Positions 1 to 9,580 of a stretch of DNA of 64,000 bases are shown here, one piece after another. The notes below the pieces were generated by a model, which was not told the origin of the DNA, did not search any database, and was given only the letters and a program-made list of their open reading frames with translations. Both the position numbers and the translations under genes were made by a program. Numbering within the stretch: position 1 is the stretch's first letter; each line of letters begins with the position of its first letter. Origin of the DNA: Edaphobacter bradus (GTDB lineage Bacteria > Acidobacteriota > Terriglobia > Terriglobales > Acidobacteriaceae); the NCBI RefSeq assembly GCF_025685645.1, contig NZ_JAGSYF010000002.1:124001-188000 (forward strand), in the 5' to 3' direction.

Positions 1-15
1 ACATAGCGAATGGTA

Positions 16-996
16 TTAGGGCGCAACAAGACGCCGCAGCATGCTGGCGACCGGGACCGGGGCGCGCGAAATCCAGAGCTTCAGACGCACCTTCGGTGTC
101 AGATAACGGTTAGGGACCGGACCGAGAAGCTCTGTACAAGCCTTGAAATCGCCTTGCTTAAAAGCCCAGTAAGACGCATCGACACGACGGAGCGCTATCT
201 GATCGCGAAGTACAGTCTGGGCCGACTCCGGCGCGTTATGGTTCAAAAGGGCATAGCTCAAAATTTCGACTTCGCCACACTTTGTCGCGTACAGGTTGCC
301 GGAGACGTTGGAAGCATGCTTTCTAATGCCGACCACTGGCTCAGTAATAATTCCGACAGGGGCGTGCTGGACGCAACGTAGCGCAAATTCAAGATCTTCC
401 GAGTAGATCTTTCCCGTCGGATCTTTGCATCCACCGATCCGGTCAAAAAACTCTTTGCTCACCAGAGTGGTTGACGGAAAGATAGGCTGAAATCGCAAAA
501 TCTCTTCATACAACGGAGCCTCGCATACCATTCCGAATTCAAGCACTTTTTTGCAATTGGTGAAAAATGTTGGCGTCGCATTGTCAAGTTTAGATTCCTT
601 GGACCAGACTCCATCCGTCACGATAGAAAAATTCGTAAACGAGTGCTCGATCTCCGGGAAACGAAGATGAAGCTCCATCTGTTTTTCGAGCTTGTCAGCT
701 CGCCAGAGATCATCACTGTCACAAAAAGCGATATAGGGACATCGTGACATGGAGGCCGCAACGTTTCTGGCAGTGGGCACTCCGGACTTTTCGATTCGGC
801 GATATCTCACCTTTGCATGGAAGCCTTCCACGATCTCTCGAGTGTTATCGGTAGAACCGTCGTCGACTACGATGATCTCCTCAGGTGAGTAAGTTTGCGA
901 AAGTATGCTGTCTAACGTCTCGGGAAGCAGCGATGCGCGATTGTAAGTCGGAACCAGCACGCTGACCGTTGCAACCTTTCGATTCCGCTGCTCCAT
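16..996 (-). CDS. Family 2 glycosyltransferase
   Basis: This is a cytoplasmic GT-A fold sugar transferase, probably adding one sugar to a lipid-linked exopolysaccharide or O-antigen unit. The N-terminal nucleotide-binding part reads VSVLVPTYNR followed by EEIIVVDDGSTDNT, and the metal-binding DxD-type motif is CDSDD near residues 92-96. The C-terminal third (after about residue 200) is less conserved and probably sets the acceptor. The ATG at 996 is chosen because GGAGG lies 8 bases upstream; an upstream TTG at 1011 is in frame but has no better site. It is the last visible gene of a minus-strand run with the GT4 and flippase genes. Donor and acceptor cannot be deduced from sequence. Confidence 0.9.
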   Translation of the reverse strand: MEQRNRKVATVSVLVPTYNRASLLPETLDSILSQTYSPEEIIVVDDGSTDNTREIVEGFHAKVRYRRIEKSGVPTARNVAASMSRCPYIAFCDSDDLWRADKLEKQMELHLRFPEIEHSFTNFSIVTDGVWSKESKLDNATPTFFTNCKKVLEFGMVCEAPLYEEILRFQPIFPSTTLVSKEFFDRIGGCKDPTGKIYSEDLEFALRCVQHAPVGIITEPVVGIRKHASNVSGNLYATKCGEVEILSYALLNHNAPESAQTVLRDQIALRRVDASYWAFKQGDFKACTELLGPVPNRYLTPKVRLKLWISRAPVPVASMLRRLVAP

Positions 997-1025
997 CGCC
1001 AAAGCCTCCAAAAACTTCCTTTCCG

Positions 1026-2237
1026 CTACCTGCCTGTGTGCAACGCCCGTCGACGCGAAGCAATCACATCGCGGCTTATCTCTCTCAGCATGGTGGCGCG
1101 AGAATCCCAGTCGAACTCCATTCGTGCCCTTTGGAGCCCTGCGGCGCCCAGGCGCTCCCGCAGGTAACGATCTCGGAGCAACCTCCGCAAAGCGTCTTGC
1201 AACTCATGCTCGCCGTCACTGCTCACCAGAAGTCCTGATACGCCATCCGCAACAGCCTCCGCAGTCCCTCCAGATCGTCCGCCAATGACGGGCTTACCGG
1301 CGGCGTTTGCCTCGAGAAAGACCATCCCAAAGCCCTCAACGTCCCCATCCTCATCTGTGTTGGGCAGCGCAACGATGTCGGCCATATTGTAGTGGTGATT
1401 CAATTTGTCGTCGGAGACAAACCCCGCGAAGATCACCCTGTCCTGAAGCTTCAGTTCAGCAACGAGTCCTTTTAATTCTGCCTCCATTGGTCCTCGTCCC
1501 GCGACGACATACTTGAAGGCCGGCACTTCAGGCGCAAGAGCAGCCAGAGCTTTGATCACGCGCGCATGGCCCTTGCGAGCAACTAGCCGGGCTACCGTTA
1601 CGATCACAACTTCACCATCTTTGATTCCGTATTGCCGACGCAATGCGGGATCGGGAGCCTCGGGGAAGAATACGCGGGAATCGAGCCCCGGGGTGATCTT
1701 ATAAACTTTTTCTTGCGGAATCCCGGTTCTCAGCAGGTTTTCGATCGCAAAACTTCCGTTTGCGATAATCGCGTCTGCGGAACGATAGATGATATTGCGC
1801 AGCTTCGGCTGGAATCTTCGTCTGGCGGTCAGCGTTATATCTTCCCCATGACAGTAAGCGACAAAGGGTATATTCAACGATCTCTTGAGAATCACCCCTA
1901 TCAGACCAGCGGGGTAAAGGTCGCCGCAGTGAAGAATTTGAGGACGATGTGCAACCGAGTTAAAGCCCTCGAAAAGTAACGGTCCGGCGATCTTTGGAAG
2001 CTGGGAATAGCTCAGGTCGCGCAACGCTGTAAAGTGACGCTCAATTTTGAAGTTTTCTGTTTGTTCACGAGCATCGAACTCCTGCCAACCCGGAACCCGG
2101 CTTGTCGCTACGACAACATTCTCGCCCATGCCGGCGATTCGCTTGAACAAGTTGTAATAGTAATACCGAGAGCCGCCTGCGTGAGGCGGGAACAAATCGG
2201 TCACAAGCCTGATATGTAAACGTCCGGCTTCTTTCAC
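1026..2237 (-). CDS. Family 4 glycosyltransferase
   Basis: This is a GT-B fold retaining glycosyltransferase of 403 residues for surface polysaccharide assembly. The N-terminal domain begins with RLVTDLFPPHAGGSRYY and has the usual glycine-rich loop. The C-terminal nucleotide-sugar domain has VARLVARKGH and the E-x7-E motif in EGFGMVFLEANAAGKP. The start is GTG, overlapping the flippase stop codon by four bases (GTGA), so the two genes are translationally coupled. The downstream GT2 gene follows closely. Sugar specificity is unknown. Confidence 0.9.
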   Translation of the reverse strand: MKEAGRLHIRLVTDLFPPHAGGSRYYYYNLFKRIAGMGENVVVATSRVPGWQEFDAREQTENFKIERHFTALRDLSYSQLPKIAGPLLFEGFNSVAHRPQILHCGDLYPAGLIGVILKRSLNIPFVAYCHGEDITLTARRRFQPKLRNIIYRSADAIIANGSFAIENLLRTGIPQEKVYKITPGLDSRVFFPEAPDPALRRQYGIKDGEVVIVTVARLVARKGHARVIKALAALAPEVPAFKYVVAGRGPMEAELKGLVAELKLQDRVIFAGFVSDDKLNHHYNMADIVALPNTDEDGDVEGFGMVFLEANAAGKPVIGGRSGGTAEAVADGVSGLLVSSDGEHELQDALRRLLRDRYLRERLGAAGLQRARMEFDWDSRATMLREISRDVIASRRRALHTGR

Positions 2238-3763
2238 AGAATTGCCTCTGCCTGTAAGCGCCTCGATTTACGCCATCTCTCGAAAGCAGCGTAAATTTGA
2301 CCGCGGAACGGTATAGCGATGCAGACCCCATATACAGGGAGCGTCGCTAGTATCTGAAGAAAAAATGTGATCAGGTTACGCGGATGCCAAAATCGGTCGG
2401 CAAGAGCGCAGGCGATTCCATATGGAATTGCGTATAGGGTTACCTTCACCCAGCAATTCCACACATATCGGGCTACTCCCACTCTCAGCACCTTCCGTAC
2501 ATACAAGGGCCAGAAGACGGCATACAGTATCAGACAGGAGAGCGACGTTCCCCAGGCGATTCCATAAAGCCCGACCGTCTTCACAAGCACAATGCTTAAC
2601 ACAAGGTTCAGAATTGCCTCAGCAACCGCACACTTGGCAACGGGCTTGTGTTTTCCGATCGCCATCATGATGGTCCCGGGAGTCGCTCCCACAACACTGA
2701 AAAACTGAGCGACCATCAGAATCTGCAAAACATTGCCCGCTATTTGACTGTATTGCGGCCCAACCCATAGGCCGATGAATGTCTTGCCCCTAAACAGCAG
2801 TGCCAGGCTGATCGGCAACATCAAGGCAAGCGTTCCCTGTGTTCCCCGGATCAGCAACTTCTGTAGCTCCTCAAACTTGCCCGAAGCTTCAAAGCCACTC
2901 GCTATCGGGGCAAACGTCGTCGATACCGCTGAGACGACCTGGCTCGAATAGGCGATAAGACTCCCGCCGATTGAATAAAAGGAAACTAGACCTACCGAGA
3001 GAAATGCTCCTACGGTAAGGTTGTCTGTATTGATGATGATCTGAACTGCAACGATTAAAATGAACGTAGTAAGGCTATAAGACCAGATCTCCTTAAGAGT
3101 CTCTCCGTCCGGACGTTTTACCTTCACTCGGCAGTCTGGAAAGATCTTCAGTGCGACCGCGCAAGTCGCGATCCCAGCCATCAGCACAACCGTAATCTCT
3201 AGGATGGCCAGGGCCACCAGGCCATGGCCGCTGCGCAGCAGCAAAAGGACGCCGCCCGCTCTGCACAGCGTCTGCGTCATCGTTATCGAACTCAGGATGT
3301 CAAAGCGATGAATCGCAGATAAGACTGCTCCAAAGACACCCGATACAAGTGTCACGCAGATGCCAAGCGCGCAGAGTAAAACCGTAATCTGCGAAGCTCG
3401 CTGCAGATCCGGCGGCACCTTAAAGATGTGCGGAAATAACAGGGCAAGAACGACGCTGAGCCCCCCAACGCCAGCCGCAATCAAGAGACGGAACCATAAG
3501 GCAGCGCCCACCGCGGCTTGTGCATCTTCGTGATTTTGCTGAGCCTCCGCCTTGGAGACAAAACGTATGACTGCGCTCCGCAGCCCCAGATCAAAGAGAT
3601 TCAGATACGCCGCAGTGGAAACTGCGAGTATCCAGACTCCGTACGCGGTAGGTCCAAGGTTTCGAACAACGAACGGGGTTAAGAAAAACGGCACCACCAT
3701 GCCCACGGCCGTGGCAACCCAATTCATTACTACATTGAATGCAAAGCGCTTGGTGGTGAACAT
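2234..3763 (-). CDS. Wzx-type polysaccharide flippase (MATE/MOP superfamily)
   Basis: This 509-residue integral membrane protein belongs to the polysaccharide-transporter branch of the MOP superfamily. Its expected role is moving undecaprenyl-linked repeat units across the inner membrane. It begins with the family-typical sequence FAFNVVMNWVATAVG, then VVRNLGPTAYGVW and many hydrophobic segments (about 12-14 helices) over its whole length. It is the first gene of a minus-strand operon with the GT4 and GT2 genes. The neighbouring O-antigen ligase/polymerase-like gene supports a Wzx/Wzy-type pathway, though no Wzz or initiating phosphoglycosyltransferase is in the window. Confidence 0.88.
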   Translation of the reverse strand: MFTTKRFAFNVVMNWVATAVGMVVPFFLTPFVVRNLGPTAYGVWILAVSTAAYLNLFDLGLRSAVIRFVSKAEAQQNHEDAQAAVGAALWFRLLIAAGVGGLSVVLALLFPHIFKVPPDLQRASQITVLLCALGICVTLVSGVFGAVLSAIHRFDILSSITMTQTLCRAGGVLLLLRSGHGLVALAILEITVVLMAGIATCAVALKIFPDCRVKVKRPDGETLKEIWSYSLTTFILIVAVQIIINTDNLTVGAFLSVGLVSFYSIGGSLIAYSSQVVSAVSTTFAPIASGFEASGKFEELQKLLIRGTQGTLALMLPISLALLFRGKTFIGLWVGPQYSQIAGNVLQILMVAQFFSVVGATPGTIMMAIGKHKPVAKCAVAEAILNLVLSIVLVKTVGLYGIAWGTSLSCLILYAVFWPLYVRKVLRVGVARYVWNCWVKVTLYAIPYGIACALADRFWHPRNLITFFLQILATLPVYGVCIAIPFRGQIYAAFERWRKSRRLQAEAIL

Positions 3764-4138
3764 CAGTCTATTTCTCGTAAATCATCAAGATGATATCAGC
3801 CGGTTTCGCTAGCGCTGACATTCTCAATAGAGGCGCAATTGCCTTAGAGGCCGAAACAATCCTCCGTCTCTCTGGCCCTACGCCTGGAGGCTCTTCTCGA
3901 TATGTTGCATATCGTCCTCCAATAGTGCAACGGCAAGTGATAGTTTTCAATACCACTTGCGTACCAGGTACGGCATTGTATGGGTGTGTAGCCCAGCGTA
4001 TGATCGGAGCAGAAGTTGCTTGAACCTAGAGTGTTCTCCGTGTGCCGCAATGACCGTTCGGAACAGCAACCATCGTCGGTGTGACAATCTCGCAGGCGAT
4101 CATGCACTTTCTAACGCTTCTGCCTATTTGCCTGCGCC
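3764..4138. other. Divergent intergenic region, no convincing gene
   Basis: This 375-base gap separates the minus-strand flippase operon from the plus-strand GT2/ligase/GT4 genes, so both transcription units must start here. Several overlapping short open frames occur on both strands, but none shows a recognisable domain, a ribosome-binding site or family resemblance. No strong hairpin was seen. Confidence 0.5.
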
Positions 4139-5263
4139 ATGGAGCGCTCGATGAGACTCCTCTTCTGGTCGTCTTTCGGTGTAGTCGTCTATGCCTACAT
4201 CGGTTATGCAGCGTGGTTGTGGCTTCTTGTCCGGCTGCACAAAAGACCCGTTCTTAGAGAGAGAGCAGTCCCGTTTGTCTCCATCATCATCGCTGCGCGC
4301 AATGAAGAAGCAACGCTGCCTGCCAAGCTAGCCAATCTTCGCCTCCTTGACTATCCCGCTGATCGGCTGCAAATCATCGTCGCTTCTGACGGATCCACAG
4401 ATCGCACCGCTGAGATTCTGCAAGAAAACGCTCCTGCTGTGCTTCCTGTCATCCTGAGTGAATCGCAGGGAAAAGCGACCGCTCTCAACCAGGCTGTGCA
4501 CCGAGCCACTGGCGATATTCTCGTCTTTTTTGATGCCCGTCAGTCGGTCGAGTACGACGCCGTCTCCCAGCTCGTATCCTGCTTCGCGGACCCTCAGGTC
4601 GGGGCTGTCAGTGGCGAACTATTGCTTGAGACGCCATCAGAAAGGCCCTCCGGCGAAGCTCTCGGCATCTACTGGAAGATTGAAAAGCTGGTACGCAAAC
4701 TGGAGTCCGCATCCGGTTCAGTCGTCGGAGTGACAGGTGCGATCTATGCGATCCGACGTAGCCTTTATACGGAGATACCACAAGGAACCCTCCTTGACGA
4801 CGTCTACATTCCGATGCACGTTGCACGCTGCGGCCGGCGAGTCGTCTTTCATCCCGAAGCGATTGCACGGGACCATGTTTCAACCGAGAAAGGGAAAGAA
4901 TTTTCAAGAAAGGTTCGCACTCTGACCGGAAACTATCAATTGCTTCGTCTGGAACCATGGCTACTCTCACTCAAAAATCCGCTCCTCTTTCGATTTATCA
5001 GCCATAAATTGCTCAGGCTGCTCGTTCCGATGCTGTTGATTGTTATGCTGATAACTTCTGCACTGGCCGGAGGGGCCTTTTATCACGCAATCTTCTCGAT
5101 CGAGGTGCTCTTCTATCTCATGGCTGCGCTCGGAGGCCTCGGCACTCCCATCAGAAGATTCAAACCAATCGCTATAGCCAGCACGTTTGTCGTGCTCAAT
5201 GCAGCGGCTGCACTTGCCTTTTGCAACTTCATCACGGGCCGGAACAAGGTATGGGCCAGATGA
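4139..5263 (+). CDS. Membrane-anchored family 2 glycosyltransferase
   Basis: This is a processive-type GT2 enzyme with an N-terminal membrane helix (about residues 6-30), a cytoplasmic GT-A domain and two or three C-terminal helices (about residues 285-370). Motifs include VSIIIAARNEEATLPAKL, IIVASDGSTDRT, FFDARQ in the place of DxD, GAVSGELLLE, and LLDDVYIP in the acid-base region. The RKVRTLTGNYQLL segment stands where cellulose/hyaluronan synthases carry QxxRW, so the classical QxxRW is absent. It leads the plus-strand glycan run with the O-antigen ligase-like gene. A second in-frame ATG lies 12 bases downstream. Confidence 0.87.
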   Translation: MERSMRLLFWSSFGVVVYAYIGYAAWLWLLVRLHKRPVLRERAVPFVSIIIAARNEEATLPAKLANLRLLDYPADRLQIIVASDGSTDRTAEILQENAPAVLPVILSESQGKATALNQAVHRATGDILVFFDARQSVEYDAVSQLVSCFADPQVGAVSGELLLETPSERPSGEALGIYWKIEKLVRKLESASGSVVGVTGAIYAIRRSLYTEIPQGTLLDDVYIPMHVARCGRRVVFHPEAIARDHVSTEKGKEFSRKVRTLTGNYQLLRLEPWLLSLKNPLLFRFISHKLLRLLVPMLLIVMLITSALAGGAFYHAIFSIEVLFYLMAALGGLGTPIRRFKPIAIASTFVVLNAAAALAFCNFITGRNKVWAR

Positions 5264-5319
5264 AAACGCTTCATCAAGAATCGATTTTTATCACTTCATA
5301 AGCGCGGGGAGTTAGCGTC

Positions 5320-6657
5320 GTGGGAACTGGACTTGGACATTACATCCCTTTCGTCTGTTACCTCGTTTGCTGGGTCATGGTGATTCGCGCATTCACTGGA
5401 AAACCAGTGCAGACGCTCTATTTCGCCATCCTCCTGATTCCTTACCGCACGATGCGGGATCACTTCCTGGACTACCCGCTCGGCGGAAATGTTCTGACGA
5501 TTCTCGTCGCCTCCATCATCGTCAGCGCCCTGGTGCAAGGGAAACGTCTACCCAGAACGTCCCTGTATGTTACATGGCTTGTGTTCGGGGCCTACCTCTA
5601 TTTCTCAATGTGGATCGGAACGATGTTGGGAAATGCGTCTGCTCCCCTCTGGCTTAATGATCTCAACTTCGTAACCTGGAAGGACTATATGCTCATACCG
5701 CTGATCTTCGTCGCGGCAGGGCTGGTTATCGAAGACAGAAAGGCCGTCAGAACCGTAGTTCTCATCACTGCAATTTCGCTGTTGGCAATCGACCGAAGCG
5801 CCCTGATGAACAGCTTGTCGAGGTCGTGGGCCACCTTCGATGAAGACAAACGCGATGGCGGTCCGCTCGGCTATGCCGGTGCCAATGGTCTGGCTGCCTT
5901 ACTGGCGCAGCTTTCTATTTTTTATTGGGGCTTTCTGCAGTTTGTTAAGCAAAAGAAGTTCAGATTGTTAGGCTACGCCCTTGTAGCGCTCACACTTCTC
6001 GCAACGATGTATACCTTCTCGCGAGCCTCTTATCTCGCTGTAGTAACAGGAGTGCTGCTTCTCGGGATACTCAAGGACCGAAAGCTCATCCTCGTCTCAG
6101 TCGCTTTCCTGCTCACCTGGCAGGCAATTGTCCCAAAGGCCGTCACCCAGCGCGTCAACATGACGCAGAACGCGAACGGACAGCTTGAACAATCCGCCGA
6201 AGAGCGCGTTCGACTTTGGGAAGACGCTAAATCAACATTCTTCCATAGTCCGATCTTCGGGACCGGATACGCGAGCTACCAAATGACGCGGCACACGGAC
6301 AATCTCAGAGATACCCACAATTGGTATGTTAAGGTCCTGGTAGAGACTGGAATCATCGGCGGCATCATCGCGCTTGTTCTGCTTCTGCAGATGCTTTCTC
6401 TGTCAATTCGTCTCTTTAGACACGCCAAAGATCCACTCTATCGTGGCCTCGGCCTGGGAAGTCTGCTTATGACCGTTTGTTCGATCATTCTTAACTTCTT
6501 TGGTGATCGCTGGACCTACGTCGAGATAAGCGGCATGGTATGGGTACTGTATGCTGCGGCGGCACGTGCCGCTCTTCTCCGCGAGCCCGTTGCCGTCGAA
6601 GCTCCCTCTCTTGAACCGGGTGCTGCGGATGTAAACCCGTACCTCGTGTTGAGATAG
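5320..6657 (+). CDS. O-antigen ligase / polymerase-like membrane protein
   Basis: This 445-residue polytopic membrane protein has about 10-12 hydrophobic segments and a large periplasmic loop of the Wzy_C type. The loop carries EERVRLWEDAKSTFF and FGTGYASYQ, followed by a conserved His-Asn pair (DTHNWYVKVLVETGIIGG). Members either ligate or polymerise undecaprenyl-linked glycans at the periplasmic face. The start is GTG with GGGGAG upstream. It sits between a membrane GT2 and a GT4, next to a Wzx-type flippase. Ligase and polymerase functions cannot be told apart here. Confidence 0.85.
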   Translation: MGTGLGHYIPFVCYLVCWVMVIRAFTGKPVQTLYFAILLIPYRTMRDHFLDYPLGGNVLTILVASIIVSALVQGKRLPRTSLYVTWLVFGAYLYFSMWIGTMLGNASAPLWLNDLNFVTWKDYMLIPLIFVAAGLVIEDRKAVRTVVLITAISLLAIDRSALMNSLSRSWATFDEDKRDGGPLGYAGANGLAALLAQLSIFYWGFLQFVKQKKFRLLGYALVALTLLATMYTFSRASYLAVVTGVLLLGILKDRKLILVSVAFLLTWQAIVPKAVTQRVNMTQNANGQLEQSAEERVRLWEDAKSTFFHSPIFGTGYASYQMTRHTDNLRDTHNWYVKVLVETGIIGGIIALVLLLQMLSLSIRLFRHAKDPLYRGLGLGSLLMTVCSIILNFFGDRWTYVEISGMVWVLYAAAARAALLREPVAVEAPSLEPGAADVNPYLVLR

Positions 6658-6699
6658 GCTCGGCGCAACATCTGATTTTTCGAGGAAACCTGGATCACG

Positions 6700-7857
6700 A
6701 TGATTGAACAAGTACATGGGGGACAGCTCTCAGTCTTGCGTCAGGAGCGCTTCCCGCACGTTCTCCTTGTCGTGGATACGCTTGGAAAAACACTCGGAGG
6801 CGGAGAGCGAATCGCCCTCAAGCTGGCATCACTCCTGCCCCACTACGGGTATCGTGCCTCGATCCTCACCTTCAGTCTCCACCCCGAGACCGCCGCGCTT
6901 GACTCGCCTCCGTGCCCCATCTACCTATTGCCGCTGAACCGCACTTACGACCTGCGTGCCATGCGGGCTGCACTGCACCTCAGGCGCTTCCTCAAACAGC
7001 AGCAGGTCAGGATCGTTCAGACCTTCTTCGAAAGCTCCGACATCTGGGCTGGATTCGTCACCAAGGCCCTCTCCGACGCGAAGCTCATCTGGAGCCGCCG
7101 CGACATGGGAATCCTCCGGACCTCGAAGCACGAAGCCGCCTACCGGATGATGGCAGGCTTTCCCGATGCCGTCTTCGCGGTCTCGAATCTCGTACGCCAG
7201 CACATCATCGACGTCGATCATGTCGACCCCGCCCGCGTCCTCACCATCTACAACGGCCTCGATATCTCCGCCTGGCAGGTCTCTTCCTCATCCCGAGACC
7301 GCAGCCGCGCCGTCGTAACGACGGCCGGTAACATCCGGCGCGTCAAAGGCCACGACATCTTTATCAAGGCCGCCGCATCCGTAATTCAGCAGTTCCCGCA
7401 GGCGCAGTTCAGCATTGCTGGAGACGTGCTCGAACCGGACTACTTCGCTGAACTTCAGGCCCTCGTCGCCAGCCTCAACCTCACCATGAACTTTCACTTC
7501 ACAGGCGGCGTCTCCAACCTGCCCGGTCACCTCACCGCCGCCGACATCTTCGTGCTCCCCTCCCGCAGCGAAGGCTTCTCCAACGCCATCATCGAAGCCA
7601 TGGCGGCGGCGCTGCCTGTTGTCGCAACTGACGTAGGCGGAAACGCAGAGGCCGTGCAGGACGGCGTTACCGGATTCATCGTCCCACCCGAAGACCCCGA
7701 GGCTCTCGCCGCCGCCATCACCCGCCTCCTCGCCGATCCCGCGAAGGCCGCGCAGATGGGCACCGCCGGAAAGGCCCGGGCAGCGGAGGAATTTACCCAG
7801 CAGGTCATGATGACTCGGACAACCCAAACCTACGCAAAACTGCTCGCCGGAAGCTAG
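6700..7857 (+). CDS. Family 4 glycosyltransferase
   Basis: This GT-B glycosyltransferase has 385 residues. The N-terminal domain has the sugar-acceptor loop LGGGERIALKLASLLP. The C-terminal domain has TAGNIRRVKGHDIFIKAA and the E-x7-E motif within RSEGFSNAIIEAMAAALPVV. It follows the O-antigen ligase-like gene by 42 bases and is probably cotranscribed with it. Its last codons, including the TAG stop, form one arm and part of the loop of an 11-bp hairpin shared with the convergent dehydrogenase gene. Substrate unknown. Confidence 0.9.
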   Translation: MIEQVHGGQLSVLRQERFPHVLLVVDTLGKTLGGGERIALKLASLLPHYGYRASILTFSLHPETAALDSPPCPIYLLPLNRTYDLRAMRAALHLRRFLKQQQVRIVQTFFESSDIWAGFVTKALSDAKLIWSRRDMGILRTSKHEAAYRMMAGFPDAVFAVSNLVRQHIIDVDHVDPARVLTIYNGLDISAWQVSSSSRDRSRAVVTTAGNIRRVKGHDIFIKAAASVIQQFPQAQFSIAGDVLEPDYFAELQALVASLNLTMNFHFTGGVSNLPGHLTAADIFVLPSRSEGFSNAIIEAMAAALPVVATDVGGNAEAVQDGVTGFIVPPEDPEALAAAITRLLADPAKAAQMGTAGKARAAEEFTQQVMMTRTTQTYAKLLAGS

Positions 7858-7873
7858 TCCGGCGAGCAGCTCT
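7836..7873 (-). terminator. Hairpin spanning the GT4 stop codon; terminator for the convergent dehydrogenase gene
   Basis: A perfect 11-bp stem is formed by 7840-7850 and 7859-7869, with an 8-base loop holding the GT4 stop codon. Read on the minus strand the hairpin is followed by TTTT, as expected for an intrinsic terminator of the gene ending at 7911. On the plus strand the T tract is poor. Confidence 0.65.
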
Positions 7874-7910
7874 AAAATCACCCAACTTCAAAGGATCCCC
7901 TGAGCGGCTT

Positions 7911-9287
7911 CTAGCAGCGGACGATCTTCGGTGACTTGATGCCCTTCGTGGCGTTGCGCGAGTCCACCACCAGCTTCGACTTCGCGACGATGTCCTGGTA
8001 GTCGTAGTCGGAGTGGTCCGTCACAATCAGCACACAGTCGTACTGGTCGAGATTCTCCACCGGCGTGCACGTCATGTTCAGGTTGTAATGGCGGCCTCGG
8101 CCCACCGTCGGGAAGTAGGGATCGTTGTACAGGACCTCCGCGCCTTCCTCGCGCAGCAGCTCTATGATCGTCAGCGAAGGCGACTCGCGCAGATCGTCGA
8201 TGTCCTTCTTGTACGCCATGCCGAGCATCAGAACCTTCGACCCGTTGAGCGCCTTTTTGTGCTGGTTCAGCGCCTTCGAGACCGACTGCACGACATACGC
8301 CGGCATCGCCTCGTTGACCTCGCCGGCCAGCTCGATGAACCGCGTATTGAAGTCGTACTCCTTCGCCTTCCAGCTCAGGTAGAACGGGTCGATCGGGATG
8401 CAGTGCCCGCCCAGTCCCGGCCCTGGATAGAACGGGTGGAAGCCGAATGGCTTGGTCGACGCCGCGTCGATGACCTCCCAGATGTCCACGCCCATCCGCA
8501 GCGAGAGCACCTTCAGCTCATTCACCAGCGCGATGTTCACGCAACGGTAGATGTTCTCCAGCAGCTTGGTCATCTCCGCCGCCTGCGTCGACGAGACGCG
8601 AACGGCATGCGTAAAGATTCCCTGGTAGAGCGTCGCCGCCAGATCCGTAGCAATCTCCTCATGCCCGCCCACTACCTTGGGGATGTTGTGACGCGCGACT
8701 GTAGTATTGCCCGGGTCCTCGCGCTCCGGGGAGAACGCGACATAAAACACTCCGCGCTCCTTCGGATCTCCCTTGCTCTGGACCTTGAGGCCGCCCTTGT
8801 TCCCGGCCTCGAGAATCGGAATCATCAGCTCTTCGGTGGTTCCCGGATACGTCGTGCTCTCCAGCACCACCAGTTGGCCCTCCTGCAGCCACGGGGCGAC
8901 CGCTCTGGACGTATTCTCCACATAGCTCAGGTCCGGCTCACGATGTCCCGTCAGCGGAGTGGGCACGCACATAATGATGGCGTCCATATCCGACAGGCGC
9001 GAGAAGTCCGTGGTCGCGCGCAGGCCCTTCTTCTGCGCCGCCTGGATCTCCTCCGCCGGAATCCGGAAGATGTACGACCGTCCGGCCTCAAGCGAAGTCA
9101 CCTTCGTCTCATCAATGTCAAAGCCGGTCACCTTGAATCCGGCCTCGGAGAAAAGCAGTGAAAGCGGCAGGCCCACGTAGCCCAGCCCGATGACTCCAAT
9201 CTTGGCTGTGCGGGCCTCCAGGCGCTCGTAGCGCTCACGCGCAATCTGCGGCAAAGCAACTTCGCTCATCGTTGACATGTTCACCAT
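7911..9287 (-). CDS. wbpA: UDP-sugar 6-dehydrogenase (UDP-GlcNAc/ManNAc dehydrogenase type)
   Basis: The enzyme oxidises C6 of a UDP-sugar to the uronic acid in two NAD-dependent steps. The N-terminal Rossmann domain has IGVIGLGYVGLPLSLLFSEAG (about residues 30-50). The central domain has SPEREDPGN, and the catalytic cysteine lies in PGLGGHCIPIDPFYLSWK (Cys296). A C-terminal substrate-binding domain has MLGMAYKKDIDDLRESP. The presence of SPERxxPGN and GGHCIPxDP fits the WbpA/TuaD-like group that acts on UDP-HexNAc rather than UDP-glucose. With the divergent 4-epimerase at 9581 it probably makes UDP-GalNAcA or a similar precursor for the glycan locus. The gene symbol is by family resemblance. 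Confidence 0.85.
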   Translation of the reverse strand: MVNMSTMSEVALPQIARERYERLEARTAKIGVIGLGYVGLPLSLLFSEAGFKVTGFDIDETKVTSLEAGRSYIFRIPAEEIQAAQKKGLRATTDFSRLSDMDAIIMCVPTPLTGHREPDLSYVENTSRAVAPWLQEGQLVVLESTTYPGTTEELMIPILEAGNKGGLKVQSKGDPKERGVFYVAFSPEREDPGNTTVARHNIPKVVGGHEEIATDLAATLYQGIFTHAVRVSSTQAAEMTKLLENIYRCVNIALVNELKVLSLRMGVDIWEVIDAASTKPFGFHPFYPGPGLGGHCIPIDPFYLSWKAKEYDFNTRFIELAGEVNEAMPAYVVQSVSKALNQHKKALNGSKVLMLGMAYKKDIDDLRESPSLTIIELLREEGAEVLYNDPYFPTVGRGRHYNLNMTCTPVENLDQYDCVLIVTDHSDYDYQDIVAKSKLVVDSRNATKGIKSPKIVRC

Positions 9288-9580
9288 TATTGCATCACCT
9301 TATCTTCCCAAAACCGATTGATTTCGCCGAACCAGGGCCGCGTTTTCCTTCGGGTTGACCTTATCGGGAATCTACAGCATCGAAGCCGCGGAATGCTTCA
9401 CACCGGTGTGAACAGGCCGCCCTGCACGAAAGTCGCATGGACTCCATCGGCGGGGGCATGCAGGCTTGAATCTTGGCGTCATCGCTGCACGTCTCCTTTG
9501 ATTCAGCGGCTGGCACAAACAGCACGATAAAATCTCTACGTAACAGCCCCAGGGCAAGGCCTCTGGGCGGAGTCCTTTTC

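Noticed and set aside
8013..9161. A 382-codon frame opposite the UDP-sugar dehydrogenase gene
   Set aside because: It is an antisense shadow: the dehydrogenase motifs are complete on the other strand.
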